The notes beneath the pieces are model-generated. The model made no database searches and had not been told where the DNA came from. It saw only the letters and a program-made list of their open reading frames with translations. A DNA stretch of 33,887 nt, taken from contig NZ_CDDB01000052.1 in assembly GCF_000820105.1 (NCBI RefSeq), positions 1-33,887 of the forward strand, in the 5' to 3' direction. The DNA comes from Aeromonas schubertii. GTDB lineage: Bacteria > Pseudomonadota > Gammaproteobacteria > Enterobacterales > Aeromonadaceae. Shown here one piece after another: positions 15,692 to 24,129 of the stretch (positions are counted from its first letter, which is position 1; every line of letters begins with the position of its first letter). Made by a program: the position numbers and the translations under genes.

Positions 15692-16972
15692 ATGGCAAAG
15701 GGACGCATTCTGCTGGTCGACGACGACCAGAGCCTGCTCAAGCTGCTCACCCTGCGTCTGCGCAGCGAGGGATATGAGGTCACCACCGCCGAGAGCGGTG
15801 AGCAAGCCATCATGGCCCTGCGCCAGCAGAGGCCGGATCTGGTGCTTACCGACTTGCGCATGGGGGGGATGGATGGGCTGGGTCTGTTCGAGCGCATTCA
15901 GGGGGAGTGGCTGGGGATGCCGGTCATCATCATGACCGCGCATGGCACCATTCCCGATGCTATCACGGCGACCCGCTCCGGTGTGTTCAGTTTCCTCACC
16001 AAGCCCATCGACAAGCAGATGCTGCTGCAGACCCTGGAGCAGGCGCTCAGCATCACGGCCCCTCTGGTGGTGGACGAGCTGGAGAGCCGCTTCCCGACCC
16101 GTAGCCCGCGCATGCAGCAGAGCCTGCAACAGGCCCGTAGCGTGGCGGCCATGGAGGTGAACGTCCTCGTCACCGGTCCCTCTGGCTGTGGCAAGAGCCG
16201 GCTCGCCGAGGCGCTCCACCTGGGAAGCCCACGGCGGGATCACCCCTTCCTGGCCATCAACTGTGCCGCCACCCCCTTTGCCGAGCTGGAGCTCGCCCTG
16301 TTTGGAGAGAAGGGAAAACCGGGCCTCTTCGAGCAGGCCCGGGGGGGCACCCTCTGTCTCGACGAGATCGGCGATCTCTCCGCCACCCTGCAGGCCAAGC
16401 TGCTGCGGGTGATGGGGGATCCGGGGGCGGCGGCCAGGGTGCGGGTCATCGGCACCACCCACAGGGATCTGGTCAAGGGGATGGAGGAGGGACTCTTTCG
16501 CGAGGATCTCTACTATCGCCTCAACGTCGCCAATGTGACGCTCCCTGCCCTGGAGGAGCGCAGCGAGGATATCCCCCTGCTGGCGCGTCAGGCACTGGAT
16601 CGGGTGCGCCTGCGTCAGGAGGGGGTGGCCGCCGGCTTCGCCCCCGAGGCGCTGGCCCTGTTGGCCAAGGCCTCCTGGCCGGGCAATGTGCGCCAGCTCT
16701 TCAATCTGGTTGAGCGGCTCGCGGCGCTCTGCCCGAGCCCGGTGATCGGTGCCGTCATGGTGGAGTCGGCCCTCTCCGGGGTCGAGGTGGCGGTACCCTC
16801 GTTTAACGAGGCGCGGGCAGAGTTCGAGAAGGAGTATCTGATCCGCCTGCTGCGCATCACAGAGGGGAACGTGACCCTGGCCGCCAGCATGGCCGAACGC
16901 AACCGCACCGACTTCTACAAGCTGCTCAGTCGCCACAACATAGAGGCGGCCCACTTCAAGCAGAAGGGGTAA
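15692..16972 (+). CDS. glrR: response regulator GlrR/QseF, lacking the sigma-54 contact loops
   Basis: A 426-residue NtrC-family regulator: receiver (D54 phospho-acceptor, K104 in LTKP), AAA+ domain and Fis-type helix-turn-helix (about 385-415, GNVTLAASMAERNRTDFYKLL). Walker A is GPSGCGKS (162-169), Walker B LCLDEIGD (221-228), and arginine-finger region FREDLYYRLN (269-278) is intact. Two parts are missing compared with E. coli GlrR. The loop that carries GAFTGA is cut to EKGKP between F204-G205 and G211-L212, a loss of about 9 residues. The pre-sensor-I loop is reduced to GDPGAAARV (242-250), also about 9 residues shorter. Both loops are the ones that engage sigma-54 in this family. The rest aligns closely, so the gene is not decayed; it may regulate sigma-70 promoters instead, as TyrR does. 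Confidence 0.9.
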   Translation: MAKGRILLVDDDQSLLKLLTLRLRSEGYEVTTAESGEQAIMALRQQRPDLVLTDLRMGGMDGLGLFERIQGEWLGMPVIIMTAHGTIPDAITATRSGVFSFLTKPIDKQMLLQTLEQALSITAPLVVDELESRFPTRSPRMQQSLQQARSVAAMEVNVLVTGPSGCGKSRLAEALHLGSPRRDHPFLAINCAATPFAELELALFGEKGKPGLFEQARGGTLCLDEIGDLSATLQAKLLRVMGDPGAAARVRVIGTTHRDLVKGMEEGLFREDLYYRLNVANVTLPALEERSEDIPLLARQALDRVRLRQEGVAAGFAPEALALLAKASWPGNVRQLFNLVERLAALCPSPVIGAVMVESALSGVEVAVPSFNEARAEFEKEYLIRLLRITEGNVTLAASMAERNRTDFYKLLSRHNIEAAHFKQKG

Positions 16973-16980
16973 CAAACGAA

Positions 16981-17008
16981 GAGGGGTGACCAGTGGTCAC
17001 CCCTCTTT
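16981..17008. terminator. bidirectional terminator glrR / DUF1097
   Basis: GAGGGGTGACCA and TGGTCACCCCTC, separated by one base, make a near-perfect 25-nt palindrome (effective stem about 9-10 bp) followed by TTTC on the plus strand. It lies between the convergent stops of glrR (16972) and the DUF1097 gene (17019). Confidence 0.8.
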
Positions 17009-17018
17009 CATCAGCGCC

Positions 17019-17492
17019 TCAGGCGGCGTCCGGCAGCGCCTCGCGCGGCTGGGTTCGGCGGTGCAGCCAGAGGCCGGAGGCCTTCATGGCCCAACCAAAC
17101 AGGGCGCCGATCACCAGGGAGGGGAGCACCAGTTGCCACTGGCCGGCGGCACCGAAGGTGGCGCAGCAGCCGGCGAAGGTACCGGGAATGTAGGAGAGCC
17201 ACTGCTGGCGCCCCTGCACACACATCAGGGTGGCGACGATACCGGTCATCAGGTAGCCGGCGACGCCACTGCCCCACCACTCCCCGCCGTGGATCAGCAG
17301 CAGGGCCCAGAGCATGCCACTGGTGTTGCACAGCTGGGTCTTGAGCAGCGCCTTGTAGCCCCCTTCCGAGGCAAAGTAGCTGGTGCAGCCGAGGAAACCG
17401 ACCCAGGAGAGCAGGCCGAGCAGGGTGGCCAGCCAGCCCCAGACGGCAGACAGAACGCCAGTGGTGAGCGCGATCGCGATAAGCGGTGACAC
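17019..17492 (-). CDS. DUF1097 inner-membrane protein
   Basis: A 157-residue polytopic protein with about five hydrophobic segments and a conserved-looking GFLGCTSYFASEGG (about 32-45) between the first two, typical of the DUF1097 family. Its function is unknown; transport is likely. It contains four Cys (C36, C55, C91, and the CC pair near 108). It is monocistronic, ending at the shared hairpin 16981-17008. A promoter with TTGCAC/TAGGCT lies 34-62 nt upstream and a CRP-like site lies about 60 nt above the start of transcription, so catabolite control is plausible. Confidence 0.8.
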   Translation of the reverse strand: MSPLIAIALTTGVLSAVWGWLATLLGLLSWVGFLGCTSYFASEGGYKALLKTQLCNTSGMLWALLLIHGGEWWGSGVAGYLMTGIVATLMCVQGRQQWLSYIPGTFAGCCATFGAAGQWQLVLPSLVIGALFGWAMKASGLWLHRRTQPREALPDAA

Positions 17493-17525
17493 GAGATTGA
17501 CTCCGTCCGATGCGAAAAGGAGGCC

Positions 17526-17554
17526 AGCCTACTCCGGTCGGGAGTGGGTGCAAT
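17526..17554 (-). promoter_or_regulatory. predicted sigma-70 promoter of the DUF1097 gene
   Basis: Read on the minus strand: TTGCAC (17554-17549), 17-nt spacer, TAGGCT (17531-17526). Transcription would start near 17519, leaving a leader of about 26 nt. Confidence 0.45.
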
Positions 17555-17570
17555 TTGGTGGGCCGTGGGG

Positions 17571-17586
17571 TGTGATCCCGCTCACG
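17571..17586. promoter_or_regulatory. CRP (cAMP receptor protein) site
   Basis: TGTGA, 6 nt and TCACG, which matches 9 of 10 core positions of the CRP consensus TGTGA-N6-TCACA. Its centre (17578.5) lies about 60 nt upstream of the predicted DUF1097 transcription start, the usual class I position. It is also about 110 nt upstream of the small gene at 17692 on the other strand. Confidence 0.55.
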
Positions 17587-17691
17587 TCGCCATCATCAGG
17601 AATACGCTTGCGCTCGCGAAAAAGGTTTCATGGAAGGGGCGGGGGAGCTGGTCCATAGTTAGAGGCCCTGTCACAAGGAGGAGTGAGCATC

Positions 17692-17775
17692 ATGCTCAAG
17701 GGTCTCATCTTGCCCCCCCTCATGGTGCTGGTACTGCTGTTTCTCTCTGCCCACCTGAGCCGGGTTCTGGCCTGA
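17692..17775 (+). CDS. 27-aa single-helix membrane peptide upstream of msrP
   Basis: A 27-residue open frame starting MLKGLILPPLMVLVLL, essentially one membrane helix with a short polar C-terminal end (AHLSRVLA). ATG 17692 has AAGGAGGAG upstream at about 9 nt, one of the best ribosome sites in the window. I know no exact family; small helper subunits of membrane enzymes have this look. It precedes msrP on the same strand by 74 nt and could be co-transcribed with it, perhaps assisting MsrQ, but that is inference from position. Confidence 0.6.
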   Translation: MLKGLILPPLMVLVLLFLSAHLSRVLA

Positions 17776-17849
17776 AATGGTATCGGTGTAATTTTTCTCT
17801 TCCTCGTCGGGTCTAGTCTGTATCAAGGTCCCTGCGAGGAAGAGAAGTC

Positions 17850-18827
17850 ATGATCATCAAACGCCGCTCATCGCTCACCGAGCACGCCGTCACCCCGGAA
17901 TCTGTCTACCTGGATCGCCGCCGCCTGCTCAAGGGGTTGGGGCTGGGGGCTGCCGCCCTGGCGCTGCCGGCTGAGGCCGGCGTGCTCGATCTGCTGGCAC
18001 CGCGCGAAGCGGAAAACCCCGGGCGCCCCCTTCAGGCCAAGGCGGCCGCGCGCGGCGATCTGGTGCTCACCCCCGAGAGCAAGGTGATCAGCTACAACAA
18101 CTACTACGAGTTCGGTACCGACAAGGCCGATCCGGCGCGCAATGCGGGTTCGCTGCGCACTGAGCCCTGGACCTTGCGGATCGAGGGAGAGGTGGAGAAA
18201 CCCCTGACTCTGGATGTGTGGGAGCTCATCAACCGGCGGCCGCTGGAGGAGCGCATCTATCGCTTCCGCTGCGTCGAGGCCTGGTCCATGGTGATCCCCT
18301 GGCTCGGGATTGGGCTCGGGGAGCTGCTCAAGGAGGCGGCACCCACCAGCCGCGCCAAGTACGTGGCCTTCGAGACCCTCTACGACCCCGAACAGATGCC
18401 CCTGGCCCGCCGCAGCGGGATCGAGCTCCCCTATCGGGAGGGGCTGCGCATCGACGAGGCGATGCACCCCCTGGCCTTGCTGGCGGTCGGCCTCTACGGC
18501 AAGACACTGCCACCGCAAAACGGCGCCCCCATCCGGCTGGTGCTCCCCTGGAAGTACGGCTTCAAGAGCATCAAGAGCATCGTCACCATCCGCCTGCAAG
18601 AGCAGATGCCTCCCACCACCTGGAACATGCTGGCGCCCCAGGAGTACGGCTTCTACGCCAACGTCAATCCGCAGGTGGATCACCCGCGCTGGAGCCAGGC
18701 CAGCGAGCGCTTCATCGCAGAAGGGGGGGCCTTCGGTGCCAAGCGTCAGCCGACATTGATGTTTAACGGCTACGCCGACGAAGTGGCGAGCCTCTACCAG
18801 GGGATGGATCTCGGCCAATGGTACTGA
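17850..18827 (+). CDS. msrP: periplasmic protein-methionine-sulfoxide reductase, catalytic subunit
   Basis: A 325-residue molybdenum enzyme (formerly YedY) that reduces oxidised methionines in periplasmic proteins. A twin-arginine export signal is visible ([11 protein letters not shown], 23-33). C141 in [13 protein letters not shown] is the molybdopterin-linked thiolate. The sulfite-oxidase fold segments ([20 protein letters not shown]) and the C-terminal MFNGY...YQGMD are typical of MsrP. GAGGAAGAGAAG lies just before the ATG. The 3' end overlaps msrQ by 10 nt, so the two are coupled. Length is normal for the family. Confidence 0.96.
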   Translation: MIIKRRSSLTEHAVTPESVYLDRRRLLKGLGLGAAALALPAEAGVLDLLAPREAENPGRPLQAKAAARGDLVLTPESKVISYNNYYEFGTDKADPARNAGSLRTEPWTLRIEGEVEKPLTLDVWELINRRPLEERIYRFRCVEAWSMVIPWLGIGLGELLKEAAPTSRAKYVAFETLYDPEQMPLARRSGIELPYREGLRIDEAMHPLALLAVGLYGKTLPPQNGAPIRLVLPWKYGFKSIKSIVTIRLQEQMPPTTWNMLAPQEYGFYANVNPQVDHPRWSQASERFIAEGGAFGAKRQPTLMFNGYADEVASLYQGMDLGQWY

Positions 18828-19465
18828 AAATCAGCGCAAGGCAGGCTCGCGGCCTGCAACTCATGGTGCATCTGGGGGCGATTTCAGCCCTGGTCTGGCT
18901 GGGCTGGGCCATCCCGAGTGGCTGGCTCGGGGGGGATCCTGTGCCTGGCATCATCCACTGGCTTGGCAAGGGGGCGCTCAACCTCTTGCTGCTCTGTCTG
19001 TGCGTCTCGCCCCTGGCCAAAGGGCTCAAGGCGGGGGGGCTGATGCGGCTGCGCCGGCCACTCGGCCTGTGGGCGCTGGCCTATGCCTCGTTGCATCTGG
19101 CCAGCTGGTTGCTGCTCGATCTGCAGCTCGACTGGGCGCTCATCGCCGGCGAGCTGGTCAAGCGCAGCTACATCGTCGTGGGGATGGGGGTCTGGGGCAT
19201 ACTGCTGGTGCTCGGCATCACCTCGCTACCCAGGCTGGTGCGTGCCATGGGACCGCGTTGGCAGCGACTGCACAACTGGGTCTATCTGGCCCTGTTACTG
19301 GCGCCGGTGCACTATTGGTGGTCGGTCAAGAGCGGCTGGGTCGAGCCACTCATTTACCTGCTGCTGGCGCTGGGGTTGCTGGGGCTGCGCCAGCGGAAGC
19401 TGCTGCGGGGATGGGCCTTGCCGACTCGAGCAATTCGCCGCTGTCCGAGTCCAGATAGACAGTAA
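18818..19465 (+). CDS. msrQ: MsrQ, heme membrane subunit of the methionine sulfoxide reductase
   Basis: A 215-residue inner-membrane protein with six hydrophobic helices (formerly YedZ). It passes electrons from the quinone pool or flavin reductase to MsrP through b-type hemes. Candidate heme-ligand histidines appear in [22 protein letters not shown] and PVHYWW. The length matches the family (E. coli 211). The last 116 nt overlap the PepSY gene on the opposite strand, which should make both unusual to annotate; MsrQ similarity continues to about residue 198 and the final residues ([16 protein letters not shown]) look like read-through. Confidence 0.94.
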   Translation: MVLKISARQARGLQLMVHLGAISALVWLGWAIPSGWLGGDPVPGIIHWLGKGALNLLLLCLCVSPLAKGLKAGGLMRLRRPLGLWALAYASLHLASWLLLDLQLDWALIAGELVKRSYIVVGMGVWGILLVLGITSLPRLVRAMGPRWQRLHNWVYLALLLAPVHYWWSVKSGWVEPLIYLLLALGLLGLRQRKLLRGWALPTRAIRRCPSPDRQ

Positions 19466-19658
19466 CCTTGCGTTCGCGGGCGTCGAGGGCCTCGACCTGA
19501 TAGTGGCCCTCTTCCAGGGCGATCTCGCGAATGTCGTGATAACCCTGCTGGAGCAGGAGCCGGATCACCGCCTCTATTTCCAAAACCTGATTATCGGCCT
19601 TCACCAGCAGGGGGTGGAGACCGACAATCAGCAGAAGAGTGCGGGGGATCATATTCAT
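19350..19658 (-). CDS. PepSY-domain periplasmic protein
   Basis: A 102-residue protein with a short Sec-type signal (IPRTLLLIVGLHPLLVKA, about residues 4-21), then a PepSY domain (about 22-77) with IEAVIRLLLQQGYHDI and [10 protein letters not shown], the usual signature. PepSY proteins are thought to inhibit or sense envelope peptidases. Beyond about residue 78 the reading frame continues as an Ala/Pro tail antisense to the last membrane helix of MsrQ, so the tail is probably incidental. Two start codons (19658 and 19652) are possible, neither with a strong ribosome site. It diverges from a second PepSY gene across 64 nt that must hold both promoters. Confidence 0.7.
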   Translation of the reverse strand: MNMIPRTLLLIVGLHPLLVKADNQVLEIEAVIRLLLQQGYHDIREIALEEGHYQVEALDARERKVTVYLDSDSGELLESARPIPAAASAGAAPATPAPAAGK

Positions 19659-19721
19659 GACGGATTCATGGCTGGCAAAATATAAACGCCATTATGTTAT
19701 GAACCAGGAGATTAATCACCC

Positions 19722-20060
19722 ATGAACAGGGTTCTCCCCCTGCTGGCCCTCTTGCTGCCCTGCTGGGCCACGGCGCTGGCGCCCAGTGACCAGATGCTGC
19801 AGCGGGCCCTGACCGAGGGCAAGATCCGCCCCTTCAGCGAGGTGATGAAACAGGCGCGCGCCCTGCCCGGTGAACTGCTGCGGGTCGATCTCAGGGAAGA
19901 GGCGCCGGGACGCTGGATCTATGAGCTCAAGCTGCTCGACCGTACCCAGAATGTGATCAAGGTGGGTTATCGGGCCGACAGCTTGCGCATGGTCTATCTA
20001 AAGGGACATCATCTGGAACATCTCTTCTTTCCTCCCGCCACCCCCGCCGACGCGCCCTAA
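19722..20060 (+). CDS. PepSY-domain protein upstream of a two-component system
   Basis: A 112-residue exported protein with signal peptide MNRVLPLLALLLPCWATA, then a PepSY-type domain: AL(T)EGKIRPFSEVMKQARA followed by YELKLLDRTQNVIKVGYRADSLRMV. The DREG-like segment VDLREE near residue 55 is a family feature. The AGGAG ribosome site lies about 11 nt before ATG 19722. The response regulator starts 17 nt past its stop, so the gene leads a three-gene operon, and the product likely feeds the kinase with an envelope signal. It is one of two divergent PepSY genes; a pair of this kind beside CarRS/VprAB-type systems is known in Vibrionales. Confidence 0.85.
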   Translation: MNRVLPLLALLLPCWATALAPSDQMLQRALTEGKIRPFSEVMKQARALPGELLRVDLREEAPGRWIYELKLLDRTQNVIKVGYRADSLRMVYLKGHHLEHLFFPPATPADAP

Positions 20061-20077
20061 CCATCAGGTAAACACAG

Positions 20078-20734
20078 ATGCGAATTCTGATTGTCGAAGA
20101 CGAAAAGACCCTGGCCGCCCAACTGGCCGAACAGCTTAACCAGGCCGGCTTCGTGGCCGACCTCTGCCACGACGGGGTCGAGGCCTCCTTCCTCGGTGCC
20201 ACCGAGCCCTATGATGCCATCGTGCTCGATCTCGGCCTGCCCGGTCGCGACGGCCTGAGCGTGCTCAAGGAGTGGCGCAGCCAGGGCATGGACAACCCGG
20301 TGCTGGTGCTCACCGCCCGGGGTCAGTTGCACGAGAAGATCGAGGGGCTCAACGCCGGGGCCGACGACTACCTCACCAAGCCATTCCAGATGGCCGAGCT
20401 GGTGGCCCGGGTCCATGCCCTGGTGCGCCGGGCCGCCGGCAACGCCAGTTCGGTGCTGGAGATCCGCGGGGTGCGCCTCGACATGGCCGCCTCCCAGGTG
20501 TGGTATGAGGGCACCCCCATCAAGCTCACCGCCCACGAGTTTCGGGTGCTGGCCTATCTGATGCAGCACAAGGGGCGGGTGGTGTCGCGCAGCGAGCTCA
20601 TCGACCACATCTATGCCCAGGATTTCGACCGCGACTCCAACACGGTGGAGGTCTTCATCGGCCGGATCCGCAAGAAGACCCACCCAGATCTGATTGAGAC
20701 GGTGCGAGGCCTCGGCTACCGGATCGACGAATGA
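20078..20734 (+). CDS. OmpR-family response regulator (PhoP/CarR-like)
   Basis: A 218-residue regulator. Receiver domain: acidic pocket (E7-D8), phospho-acceptor D51 in VLDLGLPGRDGL, T79 and K101 in YLTKPF. A winged-helix DNA-binding domain occupies about 125-218 (LTAHEFRVLAYLMQHKGRVVSR). The DLGLP..DGL..W segment is shared with PhoP and with the Vibrio CarR/VprA regulators, which control lipid A modification and polymyxin resistance. The kinase start overlaps its stop (ATGA). Which of these systems it corresponds to cannot be settled by eye. Confidence 0.9.
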   Translation: MRILIVEDEKTLAAQLAEQLNQAGFVADLCHDGVEASFLGATEPYDAIVLDLGLPGRDGLSVLKEWRSQGMDNPVLVLTARGQLHEKIEGLNAGADDYLTKPFQMAELVARVHALVRRAAGNASSVLEIRGVRLDMAASQVWYEGTPIKLTAHEFRVLAYLMQHKGRVVSRSELIDHIYAQDFDRDSNTVEVFIGRIRKKTHPDLIETVRGLGYRIDE

Positions 20735-22080
20735 GGGTAGTGCGCACCCTGCGCGGTCGCCTGCTGGTGATCGCCCTCATCTGGTGCGGCCTGTTCCTGT
20801 TTGCCACCGGTTTCAGCCTGCAGCGGATGCTCACCAACTACTGGCAGCAGGCGGAGGCCGATGGTCTTCGCCTGCAGCTGTTCGATCTGCTCTCCCGTCT
20901 CGAGCTGGGCGAAGATGGCTTGCCCATGCTGACCGAGCCCCTGGCCGATCCCCGCTTTCGTCAGCCCTACTCGGGCTTTTACTGGCAGCTCGAGGCCCAT
21001 GGTCAGGTGGTGGCCAAGTCCCGTTCCCTGTGGGACAGCCAGCTGGTGAGCGAGCGCCTCAGGCCTGCCTTCGGCGACAAGGGGCTGTTTCTCGGCAAGG
21101 GGCCGGGGGGAGAGCCGCTGCTGCTGATGACTCGCAGCGTCCTGTTGCCCGGCTCTGATCTTCCCCTGCGCCTGGTGATGGCCAAAGACAGCAGCGTGCT
21201 GAACCAGACCCTGAAGAAGACCCGCCTCAGCCTCTTCTTCGGCCTGGGGTTTGCTGCGGCCGGCCTCATCCTGGGCTTTTTGTTCCAGGTGCTCTATGGC
21301 CTGCGCCCCCTGCACCTGCTGCGGCGCGAGCTGGCCCGCATCCACCAGGGACATCAGGAGAAGTTCGAGCAGCGCTATCCCCTCGAGATCCAGCCCCTGG
21401 TGGAGGACATCAACCGCCTGCTCCACCACTATGGGGAGCTGCTCTCCCGGGCCCGCAGCCACACCGGCAACCTGGCCCACGCCCTCAAGACGCCCCTCTC
21501 GATCCTGCGCAACCAGGTGCCGCAGCTGCCGCCGGCCGAGCAGCCGGCCATCACGGAGCAGCTCGACCAGATCCAGCGCCATATCGATTATCACCTCGGC
21601 AAGGCCAGGGTGACGGGGGCGGCAAAGGTGCTGGGGGTCTCGACCCCGCTGCGCGCCCGCATCGAGTACATCTGCCGTGCCTTCTCCCGCCTCTATCCGG
21701 GGCGCGAGCTGGCCATCGATGTGCCGGCGACCCTGGCGGTGGGAGTCGAGGAGCAGGACTTCGACGAGATGGTGGGCAACCTGCTGGAGAACGCCTACAA
21801 GTGGTCGAGCCAGCGGATCCGGGTCTCCACCGCCGAGCTGGGGGGCTGGATCACCCTGCGTATCGAGGATGATGGCCCCGGCATGACCGAGGATCAGATG
21901 GCCCGTGCCATCGAACGGGGAGTGCGCCTGGACGAGAAGGTGCCCGGCTCCGGGCTTGGTCTCAACATCGTTTCGGATCTGGCCGAGGCCTACCGTGGCA
22001 ATCTCATCATGGGCCGGGCCGAGCTGGGCGGGCTGGCGGCTTGCCTCTCCCTGCCCAAGGTGGCGCGGATCGAGCGTTGA
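20731..22080 (+). CDS. sensor histidine kinase (PhoQ/CarS-like)
   Basis: A 449-residue inner-membrane kinase with TM1 (about 10-28), a periplasmic domain of about 140 residues (30-165), TM2 (about 168-189), then a HisKA-like domain with H250 in NLAHALKTPLSIL. The H-A-L-K form of the H-box is that of PhoQ (HSLKTPL), not of the common HELRTP kinases. N354 (LLENAYKWS), DDGPGM (G1) and GSGLGLNI (G2) complete the ATPase. The periplasmic part is not obviously the acidic-patch PhoQ sensor, so the signal is open. It works with the upstream regulator and PepSY protein and ends at a strong terminator. Confidence 0.9.
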   Translation: MRVVRTLRGRLLVIALIWCGLFLFATGFSLQRMLTNYWQQAEADGLRLQLFDLLSRLELGEDGLPMLTEPLADPRFRQPYSGFYWQLEAHGQVVAKSRSLWDSQLVSERLRPAFGDKGLFLGKGPGGEPLLLMTRSVLLPGSDLPLRLVMAKDSSVLNQTLKKTRLSLFFGLGFAAAGLILGFLFQVLYGLRPLHLLRRELARIHQGHQEKFEQRYPLEIQPLVEDINRLLHHYGELLSRARSHTGNLAHALKTPLSILRNQVPQLPPAEQPAITEQLDQIQRHIDYHLGKARVTGAAKVLGVSTPLRARIEYICRAFSRLYPGRELAIDVPATLAVGVEEQDFDEMVGNLLENAYKWSSQRIRVSTAELGGWITLRIEDDGPGMTEDQMARAIERGVRLDEKVPGSGLGLNIVSDLAEAYRGNLIMGRAELGGLAACLSLPKVARIER

Positions 22081-22086
22081 TCCCGT

Positions 22087-22117
22087 GGCGCCCTGGCTGG
22101 CACAGGGCGCCCCTTTT
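22087..22117 (+). terminator. intrinsic terminator after the two-component operon
   Basis: GGCGCCCTG, a 7-nt loop and CAGGGCGCC form a perfect 9-bp stem followed by CCTTTTC TTT. It is 6 nt beyond the kinase stop and leaves only about 40 nt for the nadE promoter. Confidence 0.85.
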
Positions 22118-22158
22118 CTTTATCATTCCCCATCATTTCGGTTTGAAGACCCAATACC

Positions 22159-23781
22159 ATGGCCAGAGCCCTCTCTCTCCAGCTTGCCCAGTTGAATCTG
22201 ACGGTAGGCTCCATCGAAGAAAACTGTGACAAGATCCTGGCGGCGGCCCAGCGGGCAGATCAGGCGGGTGCCGATCTGCTGGTCTGCTCCGAGCTGGCCC
22301 TGACCGGCTATCCGCCCGAGGATCTGTTGCTGCGTCCCGACCTGATGGGGCGCGTCAAGGCGGCCCTGGCCCGGCTGGCCGGCTGGGGGGGCAAGGCGGG
22401 CATTCTGGTGGGACACCCCTGGCGCGACGGAGAGCATCTCTATAACGCCGCCTCCCTGTTTGAGCACGGCAAGCTGCTGGCCCGCTACTACAAGCGCGAG
22501 CTGCCCAACTACGGGGTGTTCGACGAGAAGCGTTACTTCAGTGCCGGGGAAGAGACCTGTGTGGTGCCGTTTCGCGGCCACCTGCTGGGGCTGCTCATCT
22601 GCGAGGACATCTGGCAGCCGGGCCCGGCCCTGGCCACCCGGGAGGCCGGCGCCGAGATCCTGGTGACCATCAACGCTTCCCCCTATGACATGCACAAGCC
22701 CTGGCTGCGCCGGGAGCTGTTCAGCGAGCGCTGCGCCGCCACCGGCCTGCCCCTGGTCTACCTCAACCAGGTGTGTGGCCAGGACGAGCTGGTATTCGAC
22801 GGCTGCTCCAAGGTCTTTAACGGTGCCGGCGAGCTGACCCAGCGGCTGGCCGCCTTCGCCGAGCAAGAGGCGCTGGTGAGTTTTATCGATGGCCAGCCGG
22901 TGCCAAGCGGAGAGGTTGACTATGCCCTGCCTCCCCTGGGTGAGGTCTATCAGGCCCTGGTGCTGGCGGTGCGTGACTACGTCAACAAGAACGGTTTCCA
23001 GGGCGCCGTGCTCGGCCTCTCCGGCGGCATCGACTCGGCCCTGACCCTGGCCATTGCCGCCGATGCCCTCGGCAAGGAGCGGGTGCAGGCGGTGATGATG
23101 CCGTTTCGCTACACCGCCCAGATGAGTGTCGAGGATGCCCGCGAGCAGGCCGAGCGGATGGGGGTCGAGTTCGACATCGTCTCTATCGAGCCCATGTACG
23201 AGGCCTTTATGGGCCAGCTCACCCCCATGTTTGAAGGCACGGCGCGCGACACCACCGAAGAGAACCTGCAGGCCCGCTGCCGTGGTGTGCTCTTGATGGC
23301 GCTCTCCAACAAGCGTCGCCGCATCGTGCTCACCACCGGCAACAAGAGCGAGATGGCGGTGGGCTATGCCACCCTGTACGGGGACATGGCCGGCGGCTTC
23401 GACGTGCTCAAGGATGTGCCCAAGACGCTCGTCTTCAAGCTGTGCGAATACCGCAATTCCATCGAATATGTGATCCCGCAACGGGTCATCGACCGTCCCC
23501 CTTCGGCAGAATTGGCGCCGGACCAGGTGGATCAGGACAGCCTGCCCCCCTATGACATCCTCGATGCCATCCTGCTGCGCTATGTGGAGCAGGACGCCTC
23601 GGTGGCCGACATGGTGGCCGAGGGCTTCGACGAGGCGGTGGTGCGCAAGGTCATTCGCCTCGTGGATCTCAACGAATACAAACGCCGTCAGGCAGCCGTG
23701 GGGCCGCGTATCTCGGCCCGTAACTTTGGTAAGGATCGCCGTTACCCCATCACCTCCGGGTTTGGCAGACAGAACTGGTAA
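22159..23781 (+). CDS. nadE: glutamine-dependent NAD+ synthetase
   Basis: A 540-residue two-domain enzyme making NAD+ from deamido-NAD+, ATP and glutamine. The N-terminal nitrilase-type glutaminase has the triad E45 (CSELAL), K112 (YYKRELPNYG) and C148 (LLICEDIW). The C-terminal synthetase has the ATP-pyrophosphatase P-loop SGGIDS (288-293) and TTGNKSEMAVGYATLYGDMAGG. This is the long glutamine-using form, unlike the 275-residue ammonia-dependent NadE of E. coli. The ribosome site is weak. glnB follows by 9 nt, so a nitrogen-status protein is co-transcribed with a glutamine-consuming enzyme. Confidence 0.96.
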   Translation: MARALSLQLAQLNLTVGSIEENCDKILAAAQRADQAGADLLVCSELALTGYPPEDLLLRPDLMGRVKAALARLAGWGGKAGILVGHPWRDGEHLYNAASLFEHGKLLARYYKRELPNYGVFDEKRYFSAGEETCVVPFRGHLLGLLICEDIWQPGPALATREAGAEILVTINASPYDMHKPWLRRELFSERCAATGLPLVYLNQVCGQDELVFDGCSKVFNGAGELTQRLAAFAEQEALVSFIDGQPVPSGEVDYALPPLGEVYQALVLAVRDYVNKNGFQGAVLGLSGGIDSALTLAIAADALGKERVQAVMMPFRYTAQMSVEDAREQAERMGVEFDIVSIEPMYEAFMGQLTPMFEGTARDTTEENLQARCRGVLLMALSNKRRRIVLTTGNKSEMAVGYATLYGDMAGGFDVLKDVPKTLVFKLCEYRNSIEYVIPQRVIDRPPSAELAPDQVDQDSLPPYDILDAILLRYVEQDASVADMVAEGFDEAVVRKVIRLVDLNEYKRRQAAVGPRISARNFGKDRRYPITSGFGRQNW

Positions 23782-24128
<347 letters not shown>

Positions 24129-24129
<1 letters not shown>

